DNA of 64,000 bases from contig CANRJY010000009.1 in assembly GCA_947631085.1 (NCBI GenBank), positions 1-64,000 on the forward strand, given 5' to 3'. How positions within the stretch are numbered: position 1 is the first letter of the stretch; each line of letters opens with the position of its first letter. Both the position numbers and the translations under genes were made by a program. Below the pieces are notes generated by a model that saw only the letters and a list, made by a program, of their open reading frames with translations, was not told the DNA's origin and did no database searches. The DNA is from an uncultured Clostridia bacterium. GTDB lineage: Bacteria > Bacillota > Clostridia > UBA1381. Below, piece after piece: positions 26,616-33,471 of the stretch.

Positions 26616-27275
26616 TTAATCTGCTCTTTCCGTAAATTTTTCTATTGCCGGTTTTACATGAAGCATCGTTTTAAGCTTCTCGTATTCCGCGCGGGATTCG
26701 GCGTTTTTTCTGCCGGTGTATACCGCGCGGAGCATTATGTTTTTCGGCGTTTCCAAAGGCGAAATATATTCTATCATGCTGACCTTATATCCCGCGCCCT
26801 CGAGGTATGCCGCGCGAAGTCCGTCGGTGAGCGTGTCGGCGAGACGCGCCTTTAATATGCCATGCTTCGTAATCGCCGCGAACGGCTCGTATGAATATTG
26901 CTTTAAAATATCCTTGTGACAGCACGGGACGGACACTATCGCCTTTGCGCCCGAGCGTATGCCGAGCGCGAGAGCCATATCGGTTGCCGTGTCGCAGGCG
27001 TGGAGCGATACTACTATGTCAGGCTTTACCGCGGGCGTGTAGTTTGTGAGGTCAGCCTTTATAAATTCCATGTTGTTGTAGCTGAGTTTTTCCGCTGTGC
27101 GCTTTGACGCGGTTATTACCGTTTCGGAATAATCCACACCGATAAAGCGGCACTTCTTTTTCAGGATGTCGCGCATATAGAAATTGAGTACAAACGAAAG
27201 ATAGCTCTTTCCGCAGGCGGCGTCGAACACGATATACTCGTCTCTCTCCCCTATTTCGTCGAGAACGCCCTTCAT
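26616..27275 (-). CDS. SAM methyltransferase domain: C-terminal piece of a split gene
   Basis: This 219-codon frame holds a class I SAM-dependent methyltransferase domain: the cofactor loop VFDAACGKSYLSF near residue 18, SLHACDTATD near 92, and SVPCCH near 117. The sequence resembles the Methyltransf_32 group, in which this domain follows an N-terminal module. That module is exactly the 162-codon frame just upstream, in the same frame, separated only by TAG and one CTT codon. The ATG here has no ribosome binding site. It is therefore best read as the back half of a gene broken by a nonsense mutation, although re-initiation could still make the domain. Confidence 0.75.
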   Translation of the reverse strand: MKGVLDEIGERDEYIVFDAACGKSYLSFVLNFYMRDILKKKCRFIGVDYSETVITASKRTAEKLSYNNMEFIKADLTNYTPAVKPDIVVSLHACDTATDMALALGIRSGAKAIVSVPCCHKDILKQYSYEPFAAITKHGILKARLADTLTDGLRAAYLEGAGYKVSMIEYISPLETPKNIMLRAVYTGRKNAESRAEYEKLKTMLHVKPAIEKFTERAD

Positions 27276-27278
27276 AAG

Positions 27279-27767
27279 CTACACAAAATAGTCTATTTGA
27301 TTGTATTTGCGTATTTTATCGTTTTTGATTTTGCCATTTTTCGCGAGTATGCCGATTTCCGTCAGCAGATCCGACGCGAGCGCGGGATTTACCACATATT
27401 CGCGCCCGCTCTCCACAACGCTCGTCTGCGGCTCGGCGGCGGTCACGTCCTCATGGCGCATATTGACGCGCTTATCGTCGGCTTCAATAACTATTCTCGC
27501 GCCGCGCTCCGAGTAAATTATCCGCGCCGAATCGTATTTTGAAGCCTCGGTGGGAATAAACTCCGCAAGCTCGTCCGCGGAAAGCGTTCGTTTTACCGCC
27601 TGATAATTCAGGATAAAACCGTTATCATACGTTATTTTTGCGGGAAACGGCTTTGTTCCGGATTTGTATTCAACGGTTATATCCGTGAAAAAATCCTTGT
27701 TTTCCTCGGCGCGCGATAAAAGTCCCGCGAAAAACAGCTTGATTTTAGATGTTGATTTTTTGTTCAT
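27279..27767 (-). CDS. N-terminal piece of the split methyltransferase
   Basis: This 162-codon frame encodes the N-terminal module that normally precedes a Methyltransf_32 domain. It ends KNDKIRKYNQIDYFV and then TAG. Family members read on here through a residue (often Glu) into the next helix and the SAM-binding loop, so a GAG to TAG change would explain the break. Its start overlaps the dCMP deaminase stop (ATGA at 27764-27767). The function of the whole protein is unknown; rRNA or tRNA methylation would be a guess. Confidence 0.7.
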   Translation of the reverse strand: MNKKSTSKIKLFFAGLLSRAEENKDFFTDITVEYKSGTKPFPAKITYDNGFILNYQAVKRTLSADELAEFIPTEASKYDSARIIYSERGARIVIEADDKRVNMRHEDVTAAEPQTSVVESGREYVVNPALASDLLTEIGILAKNGKIKNDKIRKYNQIDYFV

Positions 27768-28243
27768 AGCTCGATTATAAGTTTGCGTCCCGTCTGCTCG
27801 TATTGCCTGTACTTTACTCCGACCATGTCGAACATACGCTTCGACGCGACGTTATCGTCCGCGCCGTCGTACTTGTCCGAAAGATAAATGACCTCGCGTA
27901 TACCGCTCTGGATAATAGCCTTCGCGCACTCGTTGCACGGGAAAAGCGTCACATACAGCTTCGCGCCCTCAAGCGAGCCCGAGCTGCGGTTTAAAATGGC
28001 GTTTAGCTCAGCGTGGCACACATACATATACTTCGTATTTACCGGCTCGCCCTCGCGCTCCCACGGCATTTCGTCGTCGCTGCAGCCCGTCGGCATACCG
28101 TTATAGCCGAGCGACAGGATCTTATTTTCATGATTTACTATACATGCGCCGACCTGAGTATTGTTATCCTTCGACCTCTGCGCCGACAAAAGTGCGATAC
28201 CCATGAAATACTCGTCCCACGTTATATAATCGGATCGTTTCAT
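27764..28243 (-). CDS. Deoxycytidylate (dCMP) deaminase
   Basis: This 159-residue zinc enzyme converts dCMP to dUMP for thymidylate synthesis. The zinc and catalytic residues are in HAELNAIL (near residue 75) and PCNECAKAII (near 103), and NTQVGACIV is typical of the family. I chose the ATG at 28243 because GGGGGAG lies about six bases upstream. A longer reading to 28300 would run toward the adjacent toxin-like promoter and has no site. Its 3' end overlaps the split methyltransferase gene by four bases. Confidence 0.9.
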   Translation of the reverse strand: MKRSDYITWDEYFMGIALLSAQRSKDNNTQVGACIVNHENKILSLGYNGMPTGCSDDEMPWEREGEPVNTKYMYVCHAELNAILNRSSGSLEGAKLYVTLFPCNECAKAIIQSGIREVIYLSDKYDGADDNVASKRMFDMVGVKYRQYEQTGRKLIIEL

Positions 28244-28315
28244 TTCCACTCCCCCAAGTTTATTTTTTACTATTCTAACATTAATACCGATATAAGTCAA
28301 GACGTTTTGCGTTTA

Positions 28316-28344
28316 TTGACAACGCCTGTCGGATATTGTATAAT
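28316..28344 (+). promoter_or_regulatory. Consensus promoter of small-peptide locus 1
   Basis: A perfect TTGACA (28316-28321), a 17-base spacer and TATAAT (28339-28344). Transcription should start near 28351. The same promoter, with much of its flank, is repeated at 28635. Confidence 0.85.
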
Positions 28345-28383
28345 TATCACGTCGGCGCTTCTGGCTGAAGGGAGGTGGGACGA

Positions 28384-28482
28384 GTGATTATAAAATCCAT
28401 AATATCTGTTCTTCTGTCTGTAGCAATCGGTGTAATCAGCAATTACATATATGATTGGCTCAACAGGCGCGCCGGTAAGTAA
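28384..28482 (+). CDS. Fst/par-like type I toxin peptide, locus 1
   Basis: This 32-codon ORF starts with GTG behind AAGGGAGG (8 bases). The peptide is one hydrophobic helix followed by YIYDWLNRRAGK. A short membrane helix ending in an aromatic-W-L-x-R-R tail is the hallmark of the Fst/PepA1 family of type I toxins, which damage the membrane when over-expressed. The setting fits too: a consensus promoter, an intrinsic terminator right after the stop, and a convergent consensus promoter beyond it. Assignment to Fst rests on layout and tail pattern; toxicity is inference. The copy at 28704 shares the C-terminal half almost exactly. Confidence 0.72.
   Translation: MIIKSIISVLLSVAIGVISNYIYDWLNRRAGK
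28396..28421 (+). repeat. Pairing segment in toxin mRNA 1
   Basis: TCCATAATATCTGT (28396-28409) and TCTGTCTGT (28413-28421) at the start of ORF 1 recur as direct repeats at 28548-28561 and 28557-28565, at the 5' end of the convergent RNA. The two RNAs would therefore be complementary at the translation start as well as across the terminator. Confidence 0.7.
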
Positions 28483-28483
28483 C

Positions 28484-28567
28484 CGAAAGAAAACCCGAAG
28501 AGTTGCCGCTCTTCGGGTTTTCGTTTTTGTGAGACACAATGATTAATTCCATAATATCTGTCTGTCA
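28484..28567 (-). ncRNA. Putative antisense antitoxin RNA, locus 1
   Basis: A minus-strand RNA of about 80 bases is predicted from a perfect promoter (TTGACA at 28597-28602, 17 bases, TATAAT at 28574-28579) to the shared terminator. It contains no ORF of note. Its first bases are complementary to the start of toxin ORF 1 through the direct repeats, and its 3' part is complementary to the toxin mRNA 3' end. This is the RNA I/RNA II plan of the pAD1 par locus. Confidence 0.7.
28489..28522. terminator. Bidirectional terminator of locus 1
   Basis: A 14-bp stem (489-502 with 509-522) follows the toxin stop codon, with CGTTTTTGT beyond it. Both convergent RNAs of the locus would end here. Confidence 0.8.
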
Positions 28568-28573
28568 GGATAT

Positions 28574-28602
28574 ATTATACTACAGCGATTGAGATTTGTC
28601 AA
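28574..28602 (-). promoter_or_regulatory. Consensus antisense promoter, locus 1
   Basis: On the minus strand, perfect TTGACA (28597-28602) and TATAAT (28574-28579) with a 17-base spacer, facing the toxin gene. Confidence 0.85.
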
Positions 28603-28634
28603 CTGTATTGTATGATTTTTCAGGCGCGATTTTA

Positions 28635-28663
28635 TTGACAGGAATTGTCGGATATTGTATAAT
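28635..28663 (+). promoter_or_regulatory. Consensus promoter of small-peptide locus 2
   Basis: Perfect TTGACA (28635-28640) and TATAAT (28658-28663), 17 bases apart. The following 30 bases are nearly the same as in locus 1, including a CTTC/GAAG hairpin touching the ribosome binding site. Confidence 0.85.
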
Positions 28664-28703
28664 TATCGCGTCGGCGCTTCCGGCTGAAGGGAGGTGTTCC
28701 GTA

Positions 28704-28802
28704 ATGATAGTAAAAGCAATTCTTTCCGTTGTTTTGTCTGTAGTCATAGGCGTAGTAAGTAATTACATATACGATTGGCTCAACAGACGCGCCGGTAAGT
28801 AA
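28704..28802 (+). CDS. Fst/par-like type I toxin peptide, locus 2
   Basis: This 32-codon ORF starts with ATG behind AAGGGAGGTG (9 bases). It has the same build as ORF 1: one hydrophobic helix, then YIYDWLNRRAGK. The last 12 residues match locus 1 exactly, while the first third differs in the bases that pair with the antisense RNA. An in-frame ATG far upstream at 28596 is not the start, since it lies before the promoter. Function as a membrane-active toxin kept silent by its antisense RNA is inferred from the architecture. Confidence 0.72.
   Translation: MIVKAILSVVLSVVIGVVSNYIYDWLNRRAGK
28717..28738 (+). repeat. Pairing segment in toxin mRNA 2
   Basis: CAATTCTTTCC (28717-28727) and TTTGTC (28733-28738) near the start of ORF 2 recur at 28873-28883 and 28885-28890. 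They differ from the pairing segments of locus 1, so each antisense RNA matches its own toxin. Confidence 0.7.
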
Positions 28803-28804
28803 GC

Positions 28805-28890
28805 CGAAAGAAAACCCGAAGATCTGACCATCTTCGGGTTTTCGTTTTTGTGGTGTTACCATAATAATATGACAATTCTTTCCCTTTGTC
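28805..28890 (-). ncRNA. Putative antisense antitoxin RNA, locus 2
   Basis: A minus-strand RNA of about 85 bases is predicted from the promoter at 28897-28925 to the shared terminator. Its expected first base falls at the edge of the repeat complementary to the ORF 2 start. The layout is the same as locus 1. Confidence 0.7.
28810..28843. terminator. Bidirectional terminator of locus 2
   Basis: A 14-bp stem (810-823 with 830-843) follows the stop of ORF 2 and differs from the locus 1 stem by a compensated end pair and loop changes. Confidence 0.8.
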
Positions 28891-28896
28891 AAATAT

Positions 28897-28925
28897 ATTA
28901 TACTGCAATAATTGAGATTTGTCAA
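28897..28925 (-). promoter_or_regulatory. Consensus antisense promoter, locus 2
   Basis: On the minus strand, perfect TTGACA (28920-28925), 17 bases, and TATAAT (28897-28902), facing the toxin gene. Confidence 0.85.
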
Positions 28926-28938
28926 CACATAATGTTGA

Positions 28939-29844
28939 TTATTTCACGGATTCCGCAACTTTGATAAGCTCGCCGTCCGTTATGCCGCTTTCGCCGCTTG
29001 AAAGGGCAACGGAAACTCCGTCCTGCTCCCACATTATACTGTGAGCCGAAATCGCCGCGGTACAGCCGTTTATTTTGCCCTCGGTGACGGTTTCGTCGGT
29101 TGACGCGGTGTATCGCGTTTCGTCGTTTATTATGCGCTCGTGAATTGTAAATTCGTTTTTGCCGTCGTAGTAAACGAGCACCGCGTAATTACCCGACATA
29201 ACGCCGTCCTCATTGGTGAAACCGTAACCGTATAGGAAGCTCCAGCCCTCGGGCATATACTCTGGCGTTTTAAGCGTAAAGCTGAGCTTCGGGCTTAATT
29301 CCCCGATCGAGGTGAATACCTCTTTGCCGTCTCCGCTCTCGGGGATAACTCCCGCCTCTTTCGGCGCGCCGACATTAATCGTCACATCTTCATCATCTTC
29401 TATCAAGCCCTTTTCCTTGAACAGCTTTGTAATGCTTTTCTCGTCATACTGCTCGCCGTTCGCGTCGTATAAGTCGGTATATGACGTTATTCCGTCGAGC
29501 GACATTATTTCGTTTCCGTCCTTGTCAAAAAAACTGCCCTTGAGCATCTGCGGAAGCGCCGCCTCCATTTCGCTGAAATCCGTTTGGATCACGTCGTTGT
29601 GACCCGTTGTTACGACCTTGATAATACGCTCTGCCATATCACGCGCGAAGCTCGTCTGAGCCGCTATCGCGAGCGACGCCACGCAAGCCGCAATCACCGC
29701 GCACTTTTTCCATGAGAATTTTCTCGTTGTTTTCTTTATTTCCTTTTTCATTTCAACACGCTCCTTATCCGTTAATTCCATAGCTTCATATTTTGAAAAA
29801 TCCATTTTTGCATCGTTCAGATAGTCAAATTCGTTTTTCATCAT
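28939..29844 (-). CDS. Anti-sigma factor-like membrane protein
   Basis: This protein of about 301 residues has a cytoplasmic N-terminal part of about 50 residues, one membrane helix (KKCAVIAACVASLAIAAQ, about residues 48-66) and a large extracytoplasmic domain resembling DUF4367-type sensors. Its gene overlaps the end of the ECF sigma gene by about 20 bases, the usual sign of a sigma/anti-sigma pair made together. It should hold the sigma factor until an envelope signal releases it. The ATG at 29844 or the next one at 29841 follows AAGGAG; a GTG at 29850 lies inside that site. Confidence 0.75.
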   Translation of the reverse strand: MMKNEFDYLNDAKMDFSKYEAMELTDKERVEMKKEIKKTTRKFSWKKCAVIAACVASLAIAAQTSFARDMAERIIKVVTTGHNDVIQTDFSEMEAALPQMLKGSFFDKDGNEIMSLDGITSYTDLYDANGEQYDEKSITKLFKEKGLIEDDEDVTINVGAPKEAGVIPESGDGKEVFTSIGELSPKLSFTLKTPEYMPEGWSFLYGYGFTNEDGVMSGNYAVLVYYDGKNEFTIHERIINDETRYTASTDETVTEGKINGCTAAISAHSIMWEQDGVSVALSSGESGITDGELIKVAESVK

Positions 29845-30373
29845 TCTCACTCCTTATAAGGATATTTTTTAATCTCCGCCTTCCGCGCGAGAGCCTGTTA
29901 TAGACCGCCGATGATTTTACACCGTTTTCCGCCGCGATCATCTCCACGCTTTCGCCGTCTATATAGCGGCGGCGGAAAATTTCGCGGTCGCGCTCGGGAA
30001 GCGACTGTAAAAGCTCGTTTATTTCCGCTTCGATCTCAGCCTTTATTATGCCGCTTTCCGCGCTTGCGGGCGACGGGATACGCTCGTCAAGCTCCGAAAA
30101 CTTCTCATTGTAATATTTGCGCTTGTAGTCTATGCATTTATATTTGCAGACCGCGCCTATCCAGTTTTTCAGAGAATTTTTTTCGGGATCGTAGCGCTCC
30201 ATGTTCCGCCATAGCGAAAGCAGTATATCGTTCATGCACTCGCCGCGGTAGTTTTCATGGAGATGGTACGCCACTATCGACTTGATAAGCCCGCCGTACT
30301 TGTCTATCAGAGCGTCGAGCGCGCGCTCGTTGCCGCCGATTATTCCCTCGGCGATTTTCTCATCGGTCATCAT
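29825..30373 (-). CDS. ECF-type RNA polymerase sigma factor
   Basis: This sigma-70 family protein of about 182 residues has region 2 (ECMNDILLSLWRNMERYDP and LKNWIGAVCKYKCIDYKR) and region 4 (ERDREIFRRRYIDGES, then a helix-turn-helix AAENGVKSSAVYNRLSRG), without regions 1 and 3. It is controlled by the membrane protein encoded right after it. The ATG at 30373 (or 30370) follows GGGAGGTG. A perfect GAAACGTTTC palindrome lies about 35 bases upstream and may be part of an autoregulated promoter. Confidence 0.88.
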   Translation of the reverse strand: MMTDEKIAEGIIGGNERALDALIDKYGGLIKSIVAYHLHENYRGECMNDILLSLWRNMERYDPEKNSLKNWIGAVCKYKCIDYKRKYYNEKFSELDERIPSPASAESGIIKAEIEAEINELLQSLPERDREIFRRRYIDGESVEMIAAENGVKSSAVYNRLSRGRRRLKNILIRSENDEKRI

Positions 30374-30454
30374 AACACCTCCCTTGCATACGGTATAAGA
30401 AACGTTTCTCATTTATTAATACGGAGTGGATTTGTTTTTTCTATCAAAAATCAA

Positions 30455-30482
30455 AATAAAAGGGAACAAAATTATTGTTCCC
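30455..30482 (-). terminator. Terminator of the thi operon
   Basis: GGGAACAA (462-469) and TTGTTCCC (475-482) form an 8-bp stem followed on the minus strand by TTTTATTTTG. It overlaps the last codons of the ThiE-like gene. Confidence 0.6.
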
Positions 30483-31053
30483 ATAAACTCATTGATTCAA
30501 TAAAGCCGCGTACATCCGCGCATTTCATCAGCGCTGACATAATGCATACGCCGTCCGCTCCAGCTCCGACGGCTGATTTTGCGTTTTCCGCATTTATGCC
30601 GCCTATAGCGTATACCGGTATTTTCACTTTTTCGCACACTCCGCGCAGAAACTCGAGCCCGCGCGGCGGAACTCCTTTTTTACAGTCCGTCGCGAAAATA
30701 TGTCCCGCCGTAACATACGACGCACCCAGCCTTTCCGCCTCAGCGGCTTCGTCGGCGGAATGCACCGACACGCCTATTGTGTCAAATTCATTCAAATTGA
30801 TATAATGCTCCCGAAAAATCGGCATGGACAAATGTATTTTTTTACACCCGAGCCGCTTCGCGGCGTTTATGTATGTATGCAGTGTAACAGTTGAACATAT
30901 TTTCATCACCTCAGCCGCCAGCTTCTCATATTCCGCTTCGGGCAAATCCTTTTCCCGCAGAATTATTTCAATGCCGCAGTTCGATATTTCTTTTACGCGT
31001 CCCAAAAAATCGGAGCACTGTTTTCTGTTTGTAACCGAAATTATTTTATACAT
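30472..31053 (-). CDS. thiE: Thiamine phosphate synthase / TenI family protein
   Basis: This 193-residue TIM-barrel protein belongs to the ThiE/TenI family, which either joins the HMP and thiazole halves of thiamine or tautomerises the thiazole phosphate. The phosphate-binding AIGGINAENA near residue 150 and GHIFATDCKKGVPPRGL near 120 are family features. Telling ThiE from TenI needs an alignment. The ATG at 31053 overlaps the thiH stop region (ATGTATAA); a GTG at 31065 is an alternative. It is the last gene of thiSG-thiH-thiE. Confidence 0.82.
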   Translation of the reverse strand: MYKIISVTNRKQCSDFLGRVKEISNCGIEIILREKDLPEAEYEKLAAEVMKICSTVTLHTYINAAKRLGCKKIHLSMPIFREHYINLNEFDTIGVSVHSADEAAEAERLGASYVTAGHIFATDCKKGVPPRGLEFLRGVCEKVKIPVYAIGGINAENAKSAVGAGADGVCIMSALMKCADVRGFIESMSLWEQ

Positions 31054-32196
31054 ATATATAATCACTCATAACGGGCTGCATACCCTGTCGTTCAATAGCC
31101 TCAAAGACCTCGTCAACGCTGCGTCCGTCCGATATTTCAAATTGCGCGTCGCCCTTTTCCTCGCCTTCATGTCCGCCTATTCCTACCGATACGCCGGCGC
31201 TGATTTTCGTCGCCGCGATTTTTATTATATTATCGCGGAAGCGCTCGCATTCGCGGGTGGAAATAGTGATGCTCGCGAACGGCAGAAGCAGTCTGTACGC
31301 GCAAATCACCTGGAGCAACTGCGGCTCGTGCACGTCGCGCGGATTAATTTTTTCATTATTTATGATCGGGCGCAGTCTCGGACACGATATCGCTATTTCC
31401 GCATGCGGATATTTGCGCTGCAGCAAATGCGCGTGATAGCCCGTCGCGAACGCGTCCTTTCTGAAGTCGTCAAGTCCCAAAAGCGCGCCGAAGCCCACGC
31501 CGCGCATTCCGCCCAAAACAGCGCGTTCCTGCGCGTAGAAGCGATACGGGAACACGCGCTTGTGTCCTTCCAAATGCAGCGTTTCATATTTATCGCTGTT
31601 GTACGTTTCCTGAAAGACCGTTACAAAATCCACTCCGCATTCATGCAAATACGCGTATTCGTCCACGTTCATCGGATATACCTCTATGCCTACGATTTTA
31701 AAATATTTACGCGCGATTTTGCACGCCTCGCCGATATATTTCACATCCGACATCTTCCTGCTCTCGCCCGTAAGAATAAGAATTTCCTGCAATCCCGTAT
31801 CGGAAATGGCTTTCATTTCCTTTTCTATTTCATCCGGTTCAAGCTTTGCGCGGTTGATTTTGTTGTGACAGTTAAATCCGCAGTAAATACAGTAATTCTC
31901 ACAGTAATTCGCTATGTAGAGCGGAGTGAACATATATATAGAGTTCCCGAAATGCTTACGCGTTTCCGCCTGCGCCTTCTTCGCTATTTCCTCAAGAAAC
32001 GGCATAGCCGCCGGCGAGAGAACGGCTTTGAAATCCTCCGCCGTGAATGTTTCGTGCGCGAGCGCTCTCCGCACGTCTGCGGCGGTGTATTTGTCGTAAT
32101 CATACGCGTTCATTTCCGATATTACTTCATCAAGAATGTGTGAATCGATTACATCCATTCCTTCCATATATTCCATGTGATTTGTTCTGTTTGCCA
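31046..32196 (-). CDS. thiH: 2-iminoacetate synthase ThiH
   Basis: This 383-residue radical SAM enzyme cleaves tyrosine to give dehydroglycine for the thiazole ring. The cluster-binding CENYCIYCGF (CxxxCxxC) is near residue 80, and the C-terminal BATS-type region follows. I chose the ATG at 32196, which has GAGGTG seven bases upstream; an earlier ATG overlaps the thiG end. The gene follows thiSG and precedes the ThiE/TenI gene. Use of ThiH rather than the oxygen-requiring ThiO fits an anaerobe. Confidence 0.93.
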
Positions 32197-32207
32197 TTTT
32201 GTTCACC

Positions 32208-33173
32208 TCAGTCATGTAAAAATCCCGTCAGCGGCGACGACGCGGACGCTCCCTTTTCTATTACGCGTCCCATTCCCGACAAATACGCGCCGCGTCCGGC
32301 TTCTATCGCCTTCCTGAACGCCTCCGCCATCGCGGGCACGTTTCCGGCTGTGGCTATCGCGGTGTTTGCCATGACCGCGGCGGCGCCCATTTCCATCGCC
32401 TCGCATGCATGTGACGGTCTGCCTATGCCGGCGTCCACGATTATCGGCAAATCTATTTCGTCTATCAATATTTTAATAAATTCCCTTGTACATATTCCCT
32501 TGTTCGAACCTATCGGCGCGCCGAGCGGCATTATCGAAGCGGCTCCGGCGTTTACGAGGTCGCGCGCCGCGTTCAAATCCGGATACATGTACGGCATGAC
32601 AATAAATCCCTCTTTGGCGAGAATTTCCGTAGCTTTGATCGTCTCGTAATTGTCGGGAAGCAGATATTTCGAGTCGCGTATACATTCTATTTTAATAAAA
32701 TCTCCGCATCCGACCTCGCGCGCCAGTCTTGCTATGCGCACCGCTTCCTCGGCGTTTCTCGCGCCTGATGTGTTCGGCAAAAGCGTCACGTTTTCGGGGA
32801 TATAATCAAGAATATTAGCGACGTCTCCCGTAGCGGCGCGTCTTAAGGCAAGCGTGATTATCTGCGCGCCCGCGTGCTCAACGGCGGCTTTTATAAGATC
32901 GAGCGAGTATTTGCCCGAGCCCAATATAAATCTCGACGTAAATTCGTGACCTCCTATCACGAGCGTATCGTTATCCTGCGAGCCGCCGCCCATGAAATGA
33001 ACGACCTCTATCACATCGCTGTCCTTTAAAATTATTGAACCGTATTCGCTTTTTTGCGGTATCTCTCCGTTCAGCTCCACAGCTATCATGGGAATGCGGT
33101 AGCCGCGTTCCTCAAGCAGCGATTCGAGCGTTATGCCGTCTTTTACCGAAATATTTTCTCCGTTCAGTACCAT
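32208..33173 (-). CDS. thiG: ThiS-ThiG fusion (sulfur carrier plus thiazole synthase)
   Basis: This 321-residue protein joins a ThiS ubiquitin-like carrier (about 1-65, ending VHFMGGGS) to thiazole synthase ThiG (about 72-321). In ThiG the Schiff-base lysine is expected in FIKIECIRD, and the phosphate-binding segments [11 protein letters not shown] and [12 protein letters not shown] are clear. ThiS normally needs a free C-terminal Gly-Gly to be adenylated by ThiF and loaded with sulfur. Here the Gly-Gly is internal, so cleavage or a different mechanism is required. Such fusions are annotated in other genomes. No thiF is in the window. It is the first gene behind the riboswitch-like leader. 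Confidence 0.92.
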   Translation of the reverse strand: MVLNGENISVKDGITLESLLEERGYRIPMIAVELNGEIPQKSEYGSIILKDSDVIEVVHFMGGGSQDNDTLVIGGHEFTSRFILGSGKYSLDLIKAAVEHAGAQIITLALRRAATGDVANILDYIPENVTLLPNTSGARNAEEAVRIARLAREVGCGDFIKIECIRDSKYLLPDNYETIKATEILAKEGFIVMPYMYPDLNAARDLVNAGAASIMPLGAPIGSNKGICTREFIKILIDEIDLPIIVDAGIGRPSHACEAMEMGAAAVMANTAIATAGNVPAMAEAFRKAIEAGRGAYLSGMGRVIEKGASASSPLTGFLHD

Positions 33174-33188
33174 ATCTCTTTCTCCTTT

Positions 33189-33244
33189 AAAAAAATAGGA
33201 CCACGAATAAAGCTGCGCCCAAGGTGGTGCACCCCTTCGTGATC
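33189..33244 (-). promoter_or_regulatory. Candidate HMP-PP (thiS motif) riboswitch
   Basis: The minus-strand leader folds as one hairpin: outer stem GATCACGAA (236-244) with TTCGTGGTC (199-207), enclosing a conserved-looking GGGGTGCACCACC internal part, then CC-T-A and seven T's (189-195). The terminator stem thus contains the whole putative aptamer. This is the terminator-embedded design known for HMP-PP riboswitches (thiS motif), which occur before thiS in Clostridia. TPP-riboswitch signatures (CTGAGA, ACCTGA) are absent. The downstream gene starts with ThiS, as expected. The match to the Rfam consensus was made from memory, not computed. Confidence 0.7.
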
Positions 33245-33260
33245 GATCACTCTGTTTAAT

Positions 33261-33288
33261 ATTATATCAGATTTTTACCGTTTGTCAA
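33261..33288 (-). promoter_or_regulatory. Promoter of the thi operon
   Basis: On the minus strand TTGACA (33283-33288), a 16-base spacer and TATAAT (33261-33266). The start near 33254 leaves just enough leader for the riboswitch hairpin. Confidence 0.7.
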
Positions 33289-33471
33289 TAAGACCTCACG
33301 CACAAAATTCTAGTAATATGTTACAAATATGAAACAAAACAGTATCAAATTTTTGGCTAATATTAAAAGCAGATTAAATTTACTTTATTAAAGCCACAAA
33401 GCGGATTTTATGTGATAAAATATAGACAATCTAACATCGGATAATTCATCGAAACAAAGGAGGGCAAAAAA

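Noticed and set aside
28596-28703. Longer 68-codon reading of the second small peptide from an upstream ATG
   Set aside because: That ATG lies before the promoter at 28635-28663, so it would not be in the mRNA; the ATG at 28704 has the ribosome binding site and matches locus 1.
30824-32143. Long plus-strand open frame opposite thiH
   Set aside because: It is antisense to intact thiH and thiE, with no ribosome binding site or recognisable fold.
33181-33260. TPP (THI-box) riboswitch before the thiamine operon
   Set aside because: The required CTGAGA and ACCTGA segments are missing and the leader is too short; the single terminator-like hairpin fits the thiS motif better.
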